64,000 nucleotides of DNA from Bryum argenteum (lineage: Eukaryota > Streptophyta > Bryopsida > Bryales > Bryaceae), in contig CM073322.1 in assembly GCA_037043015.1 (NCBI GenBank), positions 34,493,364 through 34,557,363 on the forward strand. The letters are read 5' to 3'. Both the position numbers and the translations under genes were made by a program. Shown one piece after another: positions 1-11,831 of the stretch (position 1 is its first letter; each line of letters starts with the position of its first letter). Below the pieces are notes generated by a model. The model searched no databases, had not been told where the DNA came from, and was given only the letters and a program-made list of their open reading frames with translations.

Positions 1-167
1 CTCTATTTAGATGAATTTATTGTTTTAATGTGTTTTTTTTTTCGTATTTCAAAATTTACGTCTCTCTACCCCTCCATTTTAGCTCTACATGAAGTACTTT
101 TGTGCTTGTTTAGGTTGGTGATAGTGCAAATATTCTCACTATAATGAAATAAATTTTTTGCTGATAA

Positions 168-2820
168 TTGGAATATTCCCATTATAACGAATTACGTGTT
201 CGTAGGTATCGCTATCAAATAAGATCTCGTCGTGCACTGCGAAAAGAAGATAGGCGGAAGTCCTTGTTATCAGACGAGGCGCTTGCAAGAGTCTTCGTTC
301 AAAGATGCTGCAACCAAGGTTGTACTAGAAAGTTCGGGGTGGGGGTGGTCCGTGCATTACGCACCGAGATGCACATGCAGTCGTTCCAGACGAAGTCGAT
401 GAAGAACCTTGACATTTACTGAGGCATGCACGACGTTTACGGTGGAAAAGCGAAGGTGGTCACGGTGGAGGGGGAGGAGATTTGCATAAAAGCCTGGCGG
501 ATAATCCACAATGTAAGTCTGCGGACGTTCCACAGGTACGCTTCTAGGGTGAAGTGACAAGAGAGAGGGGCTCCTCACGGCAACTTGTCGCGCAGTAAGT
601 GTCGGACTAAGAGTCTCCAAGCCGTCGAGACTCTTCGCTCATTACTGTCGACAAAAGGCAGACCACATGCCCCATATGCACCGGACGCTTTCTTCTGGTG
701 AGAGGGCGCTCGTGAAGGTTCTTCCTGCAGGAACACGCTGGAGTTCGCTCCTAGAGGACGTCAACAAGGTAGTTGTCAATTTCTGAACTCAGACATTCCA
801 TTTTCCCTCGACTATTGTTCCAATGCGATCATCCTATCCGAGTTCACTCGGTTTTGGAGTGGCGCAAAAAATTCTCCATGGAATTGTTAGTTAGTTTCTG
901 AGCGGTCGTTCAAAATGCTCCTCCAATAATTCTCTCGGGCGGCCTTCCACTGAGCAGGGGTGGGGGATGACACTATGGATGCAAGGCAGAATATAGCGAG
1001 GAAATATGTATCTGGGCGGTCGCTCAGAAGTAATTACTTCGACGACGTTCAGGGGTCATCTGCGGGTGCATGTGCACCGCATTGTTTCTAGGACGGCCAC
1101 CCAGAAACATGATCTGAATGTAGACCTCAATTTCTGGACGCTATTGAGGGAAATGCTTTTGACCCCTTCAACGTTGCTCTGTCACCATTCCCAGGTCAAT
1201 GAGGGGCTCGGCCTCGACACAGTCTCGCAGCCTTGCTTCAGCAAGATACGTGGCAAGCATTTTCAGGACTTTTCAGTGAAGGGCAGAGGAGATGACTTCT
1301 CAAGGTGCAGCGAAGGTGACAAGCTGAGGGCCCTTCGCGCGACGTTCGCGTGCAGACGAGAAGTACGCGCACTACAGCTTGCCTATATTTGATTCCGATA
1401 GCAATTTCTCAGTGGGATCAATCGCGAAGTTGCTGCGGGATCTCGAAGAACCGCCCGTCAGTAGTTCCCAAAGCCTATTCAGAGGGTCCGGCTCCACGCC
1501 ACTATTCCGGGCGCTGTTGCATGGAAGTGAGGTTTGTAGGGCTTCGTTAAATGAGGCAAGTGAGGGCAGAATGGATGTCGTGCCCCTTCCGCCTGTGCTC
1601 CACATCCAAATGGACAACAGTTGGAAGGATAACAAAAACCGATATGTCTTTTGCTTTTGGTCTCTATTGGTTGCCAAACGTATCGTGAAGGAAGTGGTGG
1701 TCTCATTTATGATGGTTGGGCACACTCATGATGACATTGATGCATCCTTCAGGCGTTGGAGTATGAAATTGCGGGAGAATGACTATCCAACTCTGCCCTT
1801 GTTGATGCGGTTTTACATGGACATGGAAGAAGATGCCACGATTCCTCACCTCGTGGAGGAGGTCCCAAACTTCAAGGATTTCATAAAACCATTTATAGCA
1901 ACCGGTGCGAAGAGGCTAGTCGGGCATGCAAAGGGACGGCAATTCAAGTTCTTTGTGGATGACAATGGTTGGCCGATCATGCAATATAAGCTGAATTGCA
2001 CAAGAAAGGAGTGGAAGCCTGCTCTCGGAATCAAGCTGTGGAAGGCGGACGCAGAAGGCCGACCAATCTTTGCGAAAGGAGAGCCCATGGCAGTGAGGCC
2101 GCAAGCATTGAAGGGTGAAGACGACATACTTCACGGACTAGATGGATACATCAAGCATTGGGAGAGCTTGTTGGAAGAGGTAGCTGGGTCTAATTTCCAC
2201 GCACATGTATCACGCCGTATCCACATCTTTGGACGAGGTAAGAGATAGCGTGAGTGAGAAGGACTACTTGACAGGTTCTCGTGAGTTGCAGTGTGGATTC
2301 TCGCCTCACACGAGACAACAAGGAGACATCATGACAGACATCATGGAGGATGGAAGAACTCGAGAGGAGATGGATGAAGACGAACCGTACATCGGAAGTT
2401 TGGATGCCGGACCACCACCGTCTTACAATGTTGCCGTCGATGCAAAGAAGGGGTTCTCCTCTCTTTGTGCGACCCGCCTCCGAGGCAAGGGAGCCGATAT
2501 GGATGGGAATGGCGGACGACAATCCACAGTTTGATCCTACTCGGGAACATTTTCGAGAGATCCCCATGAGGTGGTATGTACCATGTGCAACTGGAGGCAA
2601 TGTGACAGAAAGGTATCAAGGTTGGGACAGACATAAGCGATTCATGTGGAAGCCCGATCCTACATGCACCATGGCAGACTATACATCAACCGATAGCATC
2701 CTCGCATCGTGGAAGCCGAGGTCGACCAAAAACAACACGCAAGTCGCACCGAATAGGCAAATACAATTTGCTTTGGACAACTTACGCCGAATTGAGGTTC
2801 ACGAGAGTCTCGACATGTGA
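168..2820 (+). pseudogene. Degenerate DUF7869-like transposase-related gene
   Basis: I see a broken coding region scattered over three plus-strand frames. The best piece (1,379-2,248) has the order D-N, then K-x-N-K-N-R, a hydrophobic stretch, and V-G-H-T-H-D-D-I-D followed by F-R-R-W-S. That pattern marks a family of uncharacterised eukaryotic proteins (DUF7869-like) thought to be RNase H-fold transposase relatives. Upstream, around 290-640, there is a Cys-rich segment (RCCNQGC) and a segment resembling the N-terminal part of the same family. Downstream (2,350-2,820), a Trp/Pro-rich tail ends in QIQFALDNLRRI. Stops and frame changes separate the parts, so this is a relic. The family name is from memory; the relation to transposition is inference. 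Confidence 0.55.
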
Positions 2821-3436
2821 AGAATATGAGCATTTCTACATGGTAGGGAGGTTTGAGGTAGCTGCCCAGAAAGACGTGTTGACTAGCCCAAGTTAGGACA
2901 AGACTGTGGACATCATTGGAGAAAACTTCAAGGAAGTTTGAAGAAGCCCTGAAAATTGTCGGCAAAGTGTGGTAAGAAGTGAGTGAATATACCAAGAAGA
3001 GAGTGTGCGAGGTACATTCCGTACGGTTATATGAGTAAGTTATAGCAATGATACACCGCGTTATCTAATGCGCATACCAATAGACTGAAGCAACGTGTGA
3101 ACATAACGTAGTGCACCGTAGAAGGTTTATATTCCAAATTTCCGGATGTAGTAGATTACAATCATGCTTTATGTGAACGTTACGTAAACAGTAAACATTT
3201 CAGTCCTGCCGGTAACATGACAGGAGGTTTTGTATGTATTAAGTAAAATGAAGATGAATATTACAAAGTTTGTTACTAGTGTTTGACTCTCAATGAATGT
3301 AATGTACAACACAATGGTCCAATAGTTACTTTCACTATTGGAAACCAAGTCTTGTGTATTCCCATGTCCCATGTGGAGGCATCACATCTCACATTGAAAT
3401 TCTTCTCTATCACATGGTTTCTGAACTGCAGCTCAA

Positions 3437-3640
3437 AAAGTTATAGTGTGACATTACAGAGTCCCTGTGATATTACAGAGTCTCTGTGATATTATAGAAT
3501 CCGTGTGATAATATGAAGTCCATGTGATATTACAAAGTCCGTGTGATATTACGAATTTCATGTGATATTACAAAGTCCGTGTGATATTATGAAGTCCAAC
3601 TTAGAATACAAAGTCCTAGTGATATTACAGAGTACAGAAA
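3437..3640. repeat. Minisatellite of about 20 bp period
   Basis: About ten diverged direct copies of a unit close to TGTGATATTACAGAGTCCG follow each other. No coding potential. The stretch 2,821-3,436 before it holds no gene I can support. Confidence 0.7.
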
Positions 3641-5200
3641 GCATTCTCAACTACCTCCTATTGTGCCATTTTGCAAGAATATGTCACCAAAATGCCACGT
3701 TTTCGCAAAAACTCAATTTTGCTCCTTGGCAAAATGGCACAAGGAATGTTGCCATTTTAACGGAATTGAGGTTCAAGGTGAAGTGACCAAGGGGAGTCCC
3801 GAGCAAACAGCACGCAATGGCGTCGTGCTCGGGACAAACTTGGTAGTGTGCCTTACATGGCTGGAAACCTTGTTCAAGCACGCACCCATAGGTCAAAAGA
3901 ACACGCGATTTGGAGTTGTGAGTCATGAGATATGGCTCTCCAAAGTTGGAGCGCGTTCCGGGACACTCCAGGACTCGGGAGTGTTGCCTTTCGGGACTCA
4001 AAATGTCGTCCTTCTTGGATGGCGGCATGTTGCATGTCGTTGGAAAGCTCTGGACAAGAGCTTTCCAAAATGCTAAGGCTCGTGAGGAGCAAAGCAATGC
4101 TTTGGGAGATATGGCTCTCCAAAGCATCGGGACTTCGGGACTCCGGGACTGCTGCCTCCCGGGACTCCCGAATGTTTAGAGGAGCATAGCTCCCACATGG
4201 AAGCTCCGATTGGGACAAGTGAGGAGTCTATCGACATCTACTCAAAGAATAGATGTCGAAAATGGGCTCGCACGTCCCATTTGGAGATCTGAGCTACGAG
4301 TTAGCCCGAGAAGAAGACACGGCCCGTTTTTGAGGCTAAGGCAAAAACGGGTGGTCTTCCAAAACAAAAGTGTGTCACGGAAGGCCCCTCAACACAAGAG
4401 GGGGGGGCCTACCGAAGACTCCAGAGAGTACTATGAGGAGGGGTGGTCTCCCTCCTCACTTGCACATGGTGCCATGAGGAGCCGGGGTGGCTCCAAGGGG
4501 TGAGGCTTGGGATGGAGCCTCACTCCCGCACCTTGTGGAAAATGGAGAGTGCTTTGGAGCATCTCTAAACATGGGGTTGGGAAGTGTCCCTCTCCAAGCT
4601 AGTCCCCGTGATAAGTAGTGCCTGTTCCCGGGAGTAACCGGGAATGGCTCAAAAGGGTGAGGCATGGAAATGAAGCCTTACTCCCACACCTTGGGCATTG
4701 TGGGATGCTCTTGAGCATCCCGCAACATTGGGTTGGAAAGAGTCCCGCTCCAAACTAGTCCCCGGGAAAACTAGTGCCGGATACCGGGAGGGTTTCCGGC
4801 AATGTCCCGAATGTAGTGAGAGACAAGAGTAGAAGGGGGACTAGTGGGAAGTTGGACAATGGATAAGGGCGGTTAGCTCCGGGAGTGAGTAGTGCCACCC
4901 TTGGGAGCTTGGACATTTGTGGAAGGCCGCCCCGTGCCACCAAGTGGCATGCCCATGTGTTGGTGGGAGTTCCGGGTTGACATGCCCATGTGTTGGTGGG
5001 AGTTCCGGGTAATGAGTATCCGGTAATGAGTTATGGAGTCAAGGTGGGTTGGACACCTTGACTTAGAATGGTGCTAACATTGTGTGTGTGGGCACATGCA
5101 AGTGTTAGCAAAGTCGTGGCCGGTTGCTACCAACTAAGTGAGCCGGGATTCCGCTACCAAGTAAGGCTCACTAAGCAAAAAAAAAATGAGTTGGAGTAAT
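3641..5200. repeat. Non-coding region with diverged internal duplications
   Basis: No gene was recognised. Two diverged tandem units of about 157 bp lie at 4,490-4,646 and 4,646-4,808; both start near GGCTC-A-AAGGGGTGAGG and contain CTAGTCCCCG. A 30-bp direct duplication beginning CATGCCCATGTG occurs at 4,948 and 4,981. The phrase GAGATATGGCTCTCCAAAG also occurs twice (3,927 and 4,108). It may be a decayed non-autonomous element. It lies upstream of MTase copy I. Confidence 0.5.
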
Positions 5201-5506
5201 TAGGGTCGCGACAATGCCGGAGATTCAAATGTTAGCTGATGTGTCGGGCTACCTGGGTCGCTTTTGATAGAGAGGGTGATGTTGTATTGGTTATCATTTG
5301 CTAGCTCGTATTTTGATGTATTTTGCGTGGGAATTGAAGCAGGTGTGAAAGAATTTGTTAAATATTAATTTTATAGCAATGGCTTATCCTATTTTGCTAA
5401 ATGGGGAGCTAAGTGGCATTTTTTTATAGAGAAAGTTTCTAAATTCTGTATAGGTGTGCATGTTTGTTGATAATTAACCTACCATTGGTTTCGTGTGATT
5501 TTCTAG

Positions 5507-5828
5507 GATTCTTCAAAGCGAAAACATTTTGACCGCGAAGAGGAATCTGATGCTGATAGCGACCTGTTCATACTTAGAGACCATGCGTTGGCTGTAGTGG
5601 AGTCCCGTCGATTAAAAATACCATTGTCTTCGGTTCCGGAAACTCCGCCTCTTGTCTCACCTGTCCGTCACACTTCTCGTGATAACGTTGATCGGGTTGC
5701 ACGAGCGGTTAACATTCGAATCAAAAAGAATGAGGCCAGATCTAGACGTATCGAAGAGAAAGCATTATTTAGCTAGACTTGCACCCAGACGTTCTCCGCG
5801 ACTTGCCAAAAAGTTGCAATCATCATAA
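5507..5828 (+). pseudogene. Small upstream ORF exon (ORF1), copy I, frameshifted
   Basis: A splice acceptor (TTTCTAG) precedes an exon encoding an acidic start (EEESDADSD), a central V-E-S-R-R segment, V-D-R-V-A-R-A-V-N, and a basic end P-R-R-S-P-R-L-A. The same exon lies at 16,117 (copy II) and 59,398 (copy III). One extra base in a T-run near 5,768 shifts the frame here; the downstream frame still encodes the conserved basic end and stops at 5,826. The exon ends with a stop before the next exon (5,964), as in the other copies. Function unknown. No upstream exon was identified, although the acceptor implies one. Confidence 0.55.
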
Positions 5829-5963
5829 TTTTATCGGCAGATGATATTACGAGTTTATCGCACACTTTTGAAGCCGTTGTTTTTCATTAATTTTATGGCA
5901 TTGATAATTTGACATATTCGTATTTATTCTGTGGTGTGTTGTATTTGGTTTCTGGAATGCTAG

Positions 5964-6108
5964 ATGAACTTAGCTCAAGTCCGTACTGATGAGGATGACG
6001 AAACTACCCGACAACTTCGTGCTTCTCCACCAACTCGTTCGACTGATGGAGATGAACAATTACGTGATAGTGTCGCAAATGCTGAAAACATTTGCATCAG
6101 TGTCCCGG
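5964..6108 (+). pseudogene. ParB-MTase gene copy I, first exon, left fragment
   Basis: The exon begins directly after an acceptor (AATGCTAG) with ATG, N-L-A-Q-V, an acidic N-terminus matching copy III at 59,856 (N-I-A-Q-V). It is cut at 6,108 by element 1 and resumes at 22,131 after the element, where an 11-bp target duplication lets the two halves be aligned. This part codes only for the low-complexity N-terminus. Confidence 0.75.
6098..6108. repeat. Left target-site duplication of element 1
   Basis: CAGTGTCCCGG here is repeated at 22,131-22,141. Nine to eleven bases can be assigned to the duplication, because the terminal C and G are ambiguous with the element ends. This size is typical of Mutator-like elements. 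Confidence 0.85.
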
Positions 6109-6165
6109 GACGTTACTTGGGCGTGAGCGTAGAGCGTAGAGCGTAGAGCGTAGAGCGAAGAATTT
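6109..6165. repeat. Left terminal inverted repeat of element 1, heptamer-based
   Basis: After about 15 unique bases the end consists of repeated 7-mers of the form GAGCGTA. Its partner is at 22,062-22,130 in inverted orientation. A comparable terminus (GAGCGTT/GAGCGGT heptamers) opens element 2 at 46,088. Confidence 0.8.
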
Positions 6166-6229
6166 CAGATTGGAGAGCGGTGGTGAGAACATTTTTTTGG
6201 AAATTTTTTCTAAAAATATAAAAATTCTA

Positions 6230-6315
6230 AATTTATACAGAATATTCTCTAGAATATTCGAATATTCTTGACTTATTACCGTGGATTTGGAACCCGAACC
6301 CGTGGAAATGAGGGA
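6230..6315. promoter_or_regulatory. Conserved subterminal block of element 1
   Basis: The segment carrying GAATATTCGAATATTCT, then GACTTAT-ACCGTGGATTT, then CCCGTGGAAAT is conserved at about 46,230-46,300 in element 2 while its surroundings are not. It may be a transposase or host-factor binding region. Function is inferred only from conservation. Confidence 0.5.
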
Positions 6316-6523
6316 AAAATTCTGAAATTTGGCTAACTTCAACAACATTCAAAAGACATAGAGACACTTATGGTGTGACATTACTTTAACAATTTTGTGG
6401 ACATAGATACTAATATATATATTTTTTTTAATGCTATATTGCAAAATATAGTCACACAACGTGTTAACTACATAGTCTAGGGTTAAGGGCGAATAGGGAA
6501 TATAGTGTGGAAAACTATGACAT

Positions 6524-9500
6524 CTAAACTATGGCGAGCTCAAGGATGCCTCTCTCCATGATCATCTTCACCTCGTTGAAACTTAGAGTAGGCGCATGGA
6601 TGAAGAGGTCTACATCTGGTTCAAACTTGCACACCAACACAAAGACATAGTATAGGTGCTTGCAAGGTCTATACGGTTCTCCTCTGCGCCCTAGTTTTGC
6701 AATTGTGCTTTTAAACACCGGACAAGTGCAATCTGGTAATGCACCTATTGATAGTTGATAAATCGCTTGCGAATCTGACTCCATGGAAATAATGCATCCA
6801 ATTCCTGGCGATGGGACCATAGTGACCTTTAGAATCTTTGCGTGCATCGCACGGGCAGAATCAATATTCCGTGTGTGCTTAGAAGTTACGTTGCAGATGC
6901 GCCGGAGGTTCCTTGACTTCCTTGATTTTGGGAAGACATCTGCATTCTCCGGCACTGGAATATGTGAAAGGTCCCGTGGCGCAGATGTAGTGTTGAATGT
7001 GCGGTTGAGTGGAAGTCTCTCCTTCTGAGGGAGTCGGAAACCAGCATTCTCTAACGCCTCCATCTCCGAACGTGTCAAATTTGTCCCTATCTTCACGGGC
7101 CAGATTGCTGGGATTGGGGGTTGATCTTCAGTTCGAGAGAACGGCTCCACCCACTTCCGACGAGTGCCCTTCACACACCTCTCAATATCGTCGGGGCATA
7201 AATAAAACTTCTCCACCTTCTTGCGGTGACCATTTTTAGGAGGCATCCATATTCCGGTATAAGTTGGTGCAGGTGTGGACTTCCCGTTTTGCACTATACG
7301 AGACTCGCATTTCTTCTTGGTCACTGCATGTTGTGCCCAACAGGACTTGGCTGAGGGCTCCTTCAATCGAGCAATATGCCATAAGTTTTCGTTCACTTTT
7401 GTCTCTTGTACAGCTGTCACTCGATTAATAGAGGCACCAGCGGATGTGGAAGATTCGATTGGGCGTGCTTCGTCTTCGTCGTTCTCGTGAATAGTTGTCA
7501 GACTCTCACCGCAACCCCGGGTAACCCTTCTGCCGATTCGGGGACGCGAGAAATTCACAGTGTCAGGCCTATGGGTTTCCTCTTCCGCTCCGATTGGAAC
7601 ATCATGCTTACGTTTCTTCGAACCGAAAATCTCGGCACCCTCCAAGTGAGCATCGCGAGTACAAAATATCTCAGCCTCCGGGAACTCTATTACTGCCTTA
7701 TTGAGAGCTGATGGATCGCCGGTTCTATGAGCCTTACGTTGTGCACTGCGAAGTCGGAGTTCCTCCCTAGACGGACCATGTCCACCCGCTCCACCTTTGG
7801 TATATTGATAGTATCCCACAACTTGAAGGAAAGCACGAACGTAATCATCAACAGCTGCCATATAGAGATCACCACCCTTATTTCCCGAAGCTTGCAACCA
7901 TTTGTTATGAATGGATTCTGCAAGGTTGCAGGATGGCATCTCAGCTAGCTCTTCAGGAGATAATTTTTGTTCCTGCCAAGTACATAAGCATTCTTTGTCA
8001 AGCTTAAAGTGTAGGAAGAAGCAATTTCGTTGACGAAACTGCCTACTAAAAATTTTTTTTTTTTTTTTTTTTTTTTGAGAGGGAGATAATAATTTACGTT
8101 TATCCCGACTTAATTGTAAAAACGAAATTACTATAACTTGAAATTACCGAAGTAAGCTTTTACTTACCAGTTCCATGAATCCACCCCACTGTCTATAGCG
8201 GTGATGCCAGTACAAAAGCCATAGGCCTAGGTGGTAGAGGCCATTCTCGGAGGTGGCGTTTGAGGATGACCACCACGCTCTGATTGCTAAATACCGGGTC
8301 TCTGCTTCATCGGATGAACGAGCATCCTTGTATTGCTTACAGAGGACCCTATGTTGATCTTGCAATTCGTGGACGATGTACTTCTTGGTATGAGTTTCTA
8401 ATGATTGCGTCCAATGAAAGTAACAAGTACGTTCTTGGTCTTCCATGGGAATTGAAGGATCTCCAGAGCCGTAAACGATCCGCATCTGCGTTCGGTTGGC
8501 TTGGCTTGAGCAATCGTCGACCATAAATCCTTGAAACTTAGGTTTGGGTACTCCGTGCCTAGCCATGACGTGGTTAAGATTCCTCCAGAAAGACGAGTTG
8601 AGCTTGAGTATCTTGATTGAAAATCAACATGCAATGGTTAGAATGCGGCTGGTAACTAGGGTCGTACACATGGCACGCCATGGTAGTCCAGGGCTTCACT
8701 CGTTTGACATGGTCGAACATCATCCATGCATTGGAGAGGTCGCCTCGGGTTGCATCCGGCGAACAAGGTCGACACCACTACCGGGTCCAACTTCTGACAT
8801 CTTAAAAATGAAGACTTTATCAGAATCGTCCCCTTGGCCCGGGAACATGTTGCGTTGCACGTACGCCCAGTTGCTGAGTCCTCTTAGCTTCGTGATGCCA
8901 TCAAGGATGCCAAATCTGCACATGTACTTGAAAGAATAGATACGATTCCGCAAGCTTGGAGAGTTCAAGAGTTTACATCGATCAAAGACAGGCTCAAGTT
9001 CTTCAAGAGTTAGGTGTCCGGATTTGGGGTCATCTTTGTCGCGTAGAAGAATGTTACCTACTACGTCCTTGCTCGTCTCCAAGACAATTTTCGAAATTGT
9101 TGCTTGGGGGTTGCGGTCAACATGCTGTTCGATTAACTCATCTATCATTTGACGTGCGCATCTATAGTCTCCGACTTTGACAGGGTGCTCGTGGGTACCG
9201 ATATGCACACATGCACGCTCTTGAATATCATCTCCAAAGACGTAGAAGATTTTGGCAGGACACAAAGCAACGCAGACCGGAGGTTCTCTGCAAATCCTAC
9301 AGACTAGGGTGGACGATGAGGGAGGCGGTTCACTTACTGAGAAAGGTTCTTTGGTGATACCTTCAAACTCCACCTCATTGACTCCCGTCGCACGATCCGG
9401 GCGTTCCAAAAAAGGACACTTGTCATTGTGGCATTGGAGATGACCCACGCAATTAGAATATCGAAATGACAAGCCCATGGTGTTGCTGATGTTAGTTGTC

Positions 9501-10408
9501 ATCGTCCTAGTCCAGACATGTCCGTCATACCGTTTGTCCATCCCTTCCATTGATCTTGCATTCTTGAGTACAGCGGAAGGAAGTGCCGGAGGTAGGACAT
9601 ATAGGGCATCTCCATTAAAAGATGGAGGCAGAAAGGATACAATGTGAGTAGGGATGGAATTGAAATCTAGTTTCTTGAGTATATTCTTGCTACCGGGCAT
9701 GCTGCCAAGTTTGCGTAGACAAGGTAGAATGTTTTTGGGTTTTCGTGTTTGAGAGGATGGTGTGGGAGAGGCTAACGAAGAGGGGGTTGATAGAAAAGAG
9801 TTCTGAGAAATAGAGGAGATGGATGGAAGCTTGGCTGAAAGACGACGGGGTGGAACCGATGGCTTTTGTTCGTCATCGGATGAATCTGATATATCGATAC
9901 TAACACACTTGCCTGGTTCGATCTTGACACGAGCAAAGAGGGGACCAACGTTAGAGATCGTGGAGGAGCTACGAGGTGTTAGAAGTTGAGTGGAGGCGTT
10001 CATAACCGACTCTGACAAACCGTATAGGCGATACTTTCCTGACTTCAGCTTCCACATGGTAGCGTTATTATCTAAGACAACTGGTTCTACAACCGGGGAG
10101 TACAGGACATGATAAGTTTGAGGATCTAGAACGTCGGTTTCTAACCACAAGGTAGATACATCATAGCCAAAGCGGATTGCAAGCCAAGAAGAGGTTACTT
10201 CAGCCAGACCATCAGGGTCAGGGGGGAGACAGAGAGGGACATCAGAGGCATCTGACTTAATTTCGATCAAACCCGGAGAAGGAGGCTCCGTGGTGGAAGC
10301 CATGACTTCAGCCACGCCAGGGCGAGGAGGAGGACAAGCGGGGACATCAGAGGCAACTGACTTATTCACGATCAAATCCGAGCAAGGTTGCTGAGAGGAG
10401 GAAGCCAT
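6524..10408 (-). CDS. MULE-like transposase with WRKY/GCM1-like zinc finger, DDE core and SWIM finger (element 1)
   Basis: This is the probable transposase. The start is taken as the ATG at 10,408 (M-A-S-S) because element 2 has the same start (M-A-S-S). In order: a low-complexity N-terminus; C-V-G-H-L-Q-C...C and C-x2-C...C-x3-C around 9,450-9,290, followed by H-I-G-T-H-E-H-P near 9,210, like WRKY/GCM1-type fingers known in MULE transposases; a DDE-like core with T-M-A-C-H-V-Y-D (about 8,670) and C-Y-F-H-W-T-Q-S-L (about 8,410); N-L-A-E-S-I-H-N-K-W (about 7,920); and a SWIM finger C-x-C...C-K-H (about 6,655-6,740). An intron lies at about 7,973-8,167 and holds a 26-base T run. Two frame changes are seen: a -1 shift near 8,755, also present in element 2, and a 1-base insertion near 8,590 only here. 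The copy may be defective, or the second shift may be a sequencing error. Confidence 0.75.
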
Positions 10409-11032
10409 GATTGAAGCTAGTACAAGCGAATGAACGAACGAGTGGTACAAAAGAGATATTGAGTACCTGCGGCGATGTTTATGTACTAAAATAATGAACT
10501 CTTGTAATTAGTAAATGTAAAAAGAGTTGAAAGTTTATCTACTGAAAGATAATCGAAGAGGTTGACTGTGAGGCTAATATTGGACGCAGGAACTCCAAAA
10601 CGTATATGTATTTAAAACGTATCATGTAACCACTTTGTTTAAGTATTGAACACACGCATTAATTAAGCACTAGCATTAAGATGGTAGAACTAATTAAGGA
10701 ATTAAGATTTGAATTTGAGACGGCGGCCGCCACTGTCAGAGAATAAGAGCGCCCGAATGGCTACTTGAAAATAGATTAGTATATAGTGTCAGACACGGAA
10801 TCTGAGTAAAAGATTTTGTACTGCATCGGTGTGCGAAAGTGGCTATGAGTGTTAATGGATTACGCGTTTAGAGTAGTTAGGGTTTAGGAAGAACGGCGCA
10901 TCCAAAGAGTATAAAGTCATCGGGTTAGAAGAGATATTCCTCTTTGTTTCTGTTGTATGATATAGTTGTATTCACAGAGTTACGCTTTTGAGAATATTGT
11001 GTCTTAAGAGCGAGGAGTTTGTGTTGTTCGCA
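10409..11032. promoter_or_regulatory. Divergent promoter region between transposase and small gene (element 1)
   Basis: The two genes are transcribed away from each other from this spacer. A TATA-like TATAAAG lies at 10,910, about 120 bases before the small-gene ATG at 11,033. GGCGGCCGCCACTGTCAGAG (10,722) and TGTCAGACAC (10,788) have counterparts in the matching spacer of element 2 (50,682 and 50,748), as does ACGCGTT followed by TTAGGGT. Shared blocks in an otherwise diverged spacer suggest regulatory sites. Confidence 0.5.
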
Positions 11033-11831
11033 ATGGAGGGTGATAGTAGTCAAGTCGAGAGAGGGAAGGATGGAGGACGTGGGAAGAAGAAGAGAAGAGG
11101 TGGCATAAAGTTTTCTGGATCGAAAGCTTTGCGACGGAGTGCGATGCGGAAGAAAGATGCGCCGGATGTGTCTGATGACGATCATATGCAAGACATAGAC
11201 GAAACGATTGATGAGTTCCTTCCCGGGAGGTTTAGAAGGAATGTAAAGATTCGAACATTGTACTTGGACGATGTTACTGAGAATACTGCGGGTGAAGACG
11301 AAGAAGAATGAATTGATTCGAACGAAGCAGTGAAGGACGCAGCGGCTAGTAAGAAATTGCAAAGCAGGAGTGGATCTCAAGAACTTGAACGTGATTGCGA
11401 GGATAAAGAGTTCGAAAAAGTAGTAAGTATAAATGGGAGTTTGGGATTGCAGAATGTGTGAAAGTTGATGCTATATACAGTCTTAAATGTTTGGATGGGT
11501 TTGTTCAGTGGGATGATATGGAGATATACGTTGATGACATCTTTGGTGTCCATCCTCAGCAATTTGAAACAAACTTGGAGCAACCGAAGAATGTCAAGTG
11601 GAAGAACGGAATGCAGTGGATGGCCATGAAGAAAAAGACGAAATGGAATTAGACCCGGAACGTTTACCGGTACAATTCCCAAACCTTAGAGAGGATGTAG
11701 ATCTAGGATGTCGACCTGAGTTTATGATTTATGAACACCCTAATGGCTTCATTCAATGTTGGTTGATAGACAATAATGAGTTCCCCTGGGCCGACCCTGA
11801 GGACGTGGACGAAGCAGACGCTGATAGTTAA
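11033..11831 (+). CDS. Small basic protein gene of the transposon (element 1 copy, partly decayed)
   Basis: The first ORF (11,033-11,311) encodes 92 residues with a basic block K-K-K-R-R-G-G-I-K-F, then S-K-A-L-R-R-S-A-M-R-K, an acidic stretch, and F-R-R-N-V-K-I-R-T-L-Y-L-D. The homologue in element 2 (50,926-51,531) shares K-K-K-R-R-G-G and S-K-A-x-R-R-S-A-M-R-K. The upstream in-frame ATG at 10,988 is not conserved, so 11,033 is preferred. A stop ends the first ORF here where element 2 reads on to a splice donor. Further fragments (11,458-11,652 and 11,598-11,831) are acidic and may be remnants of downstream exons. I do not recognise the family; the basic block could be a nuclear signal or nucleic-acid contact. 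Confidence 0.55.
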
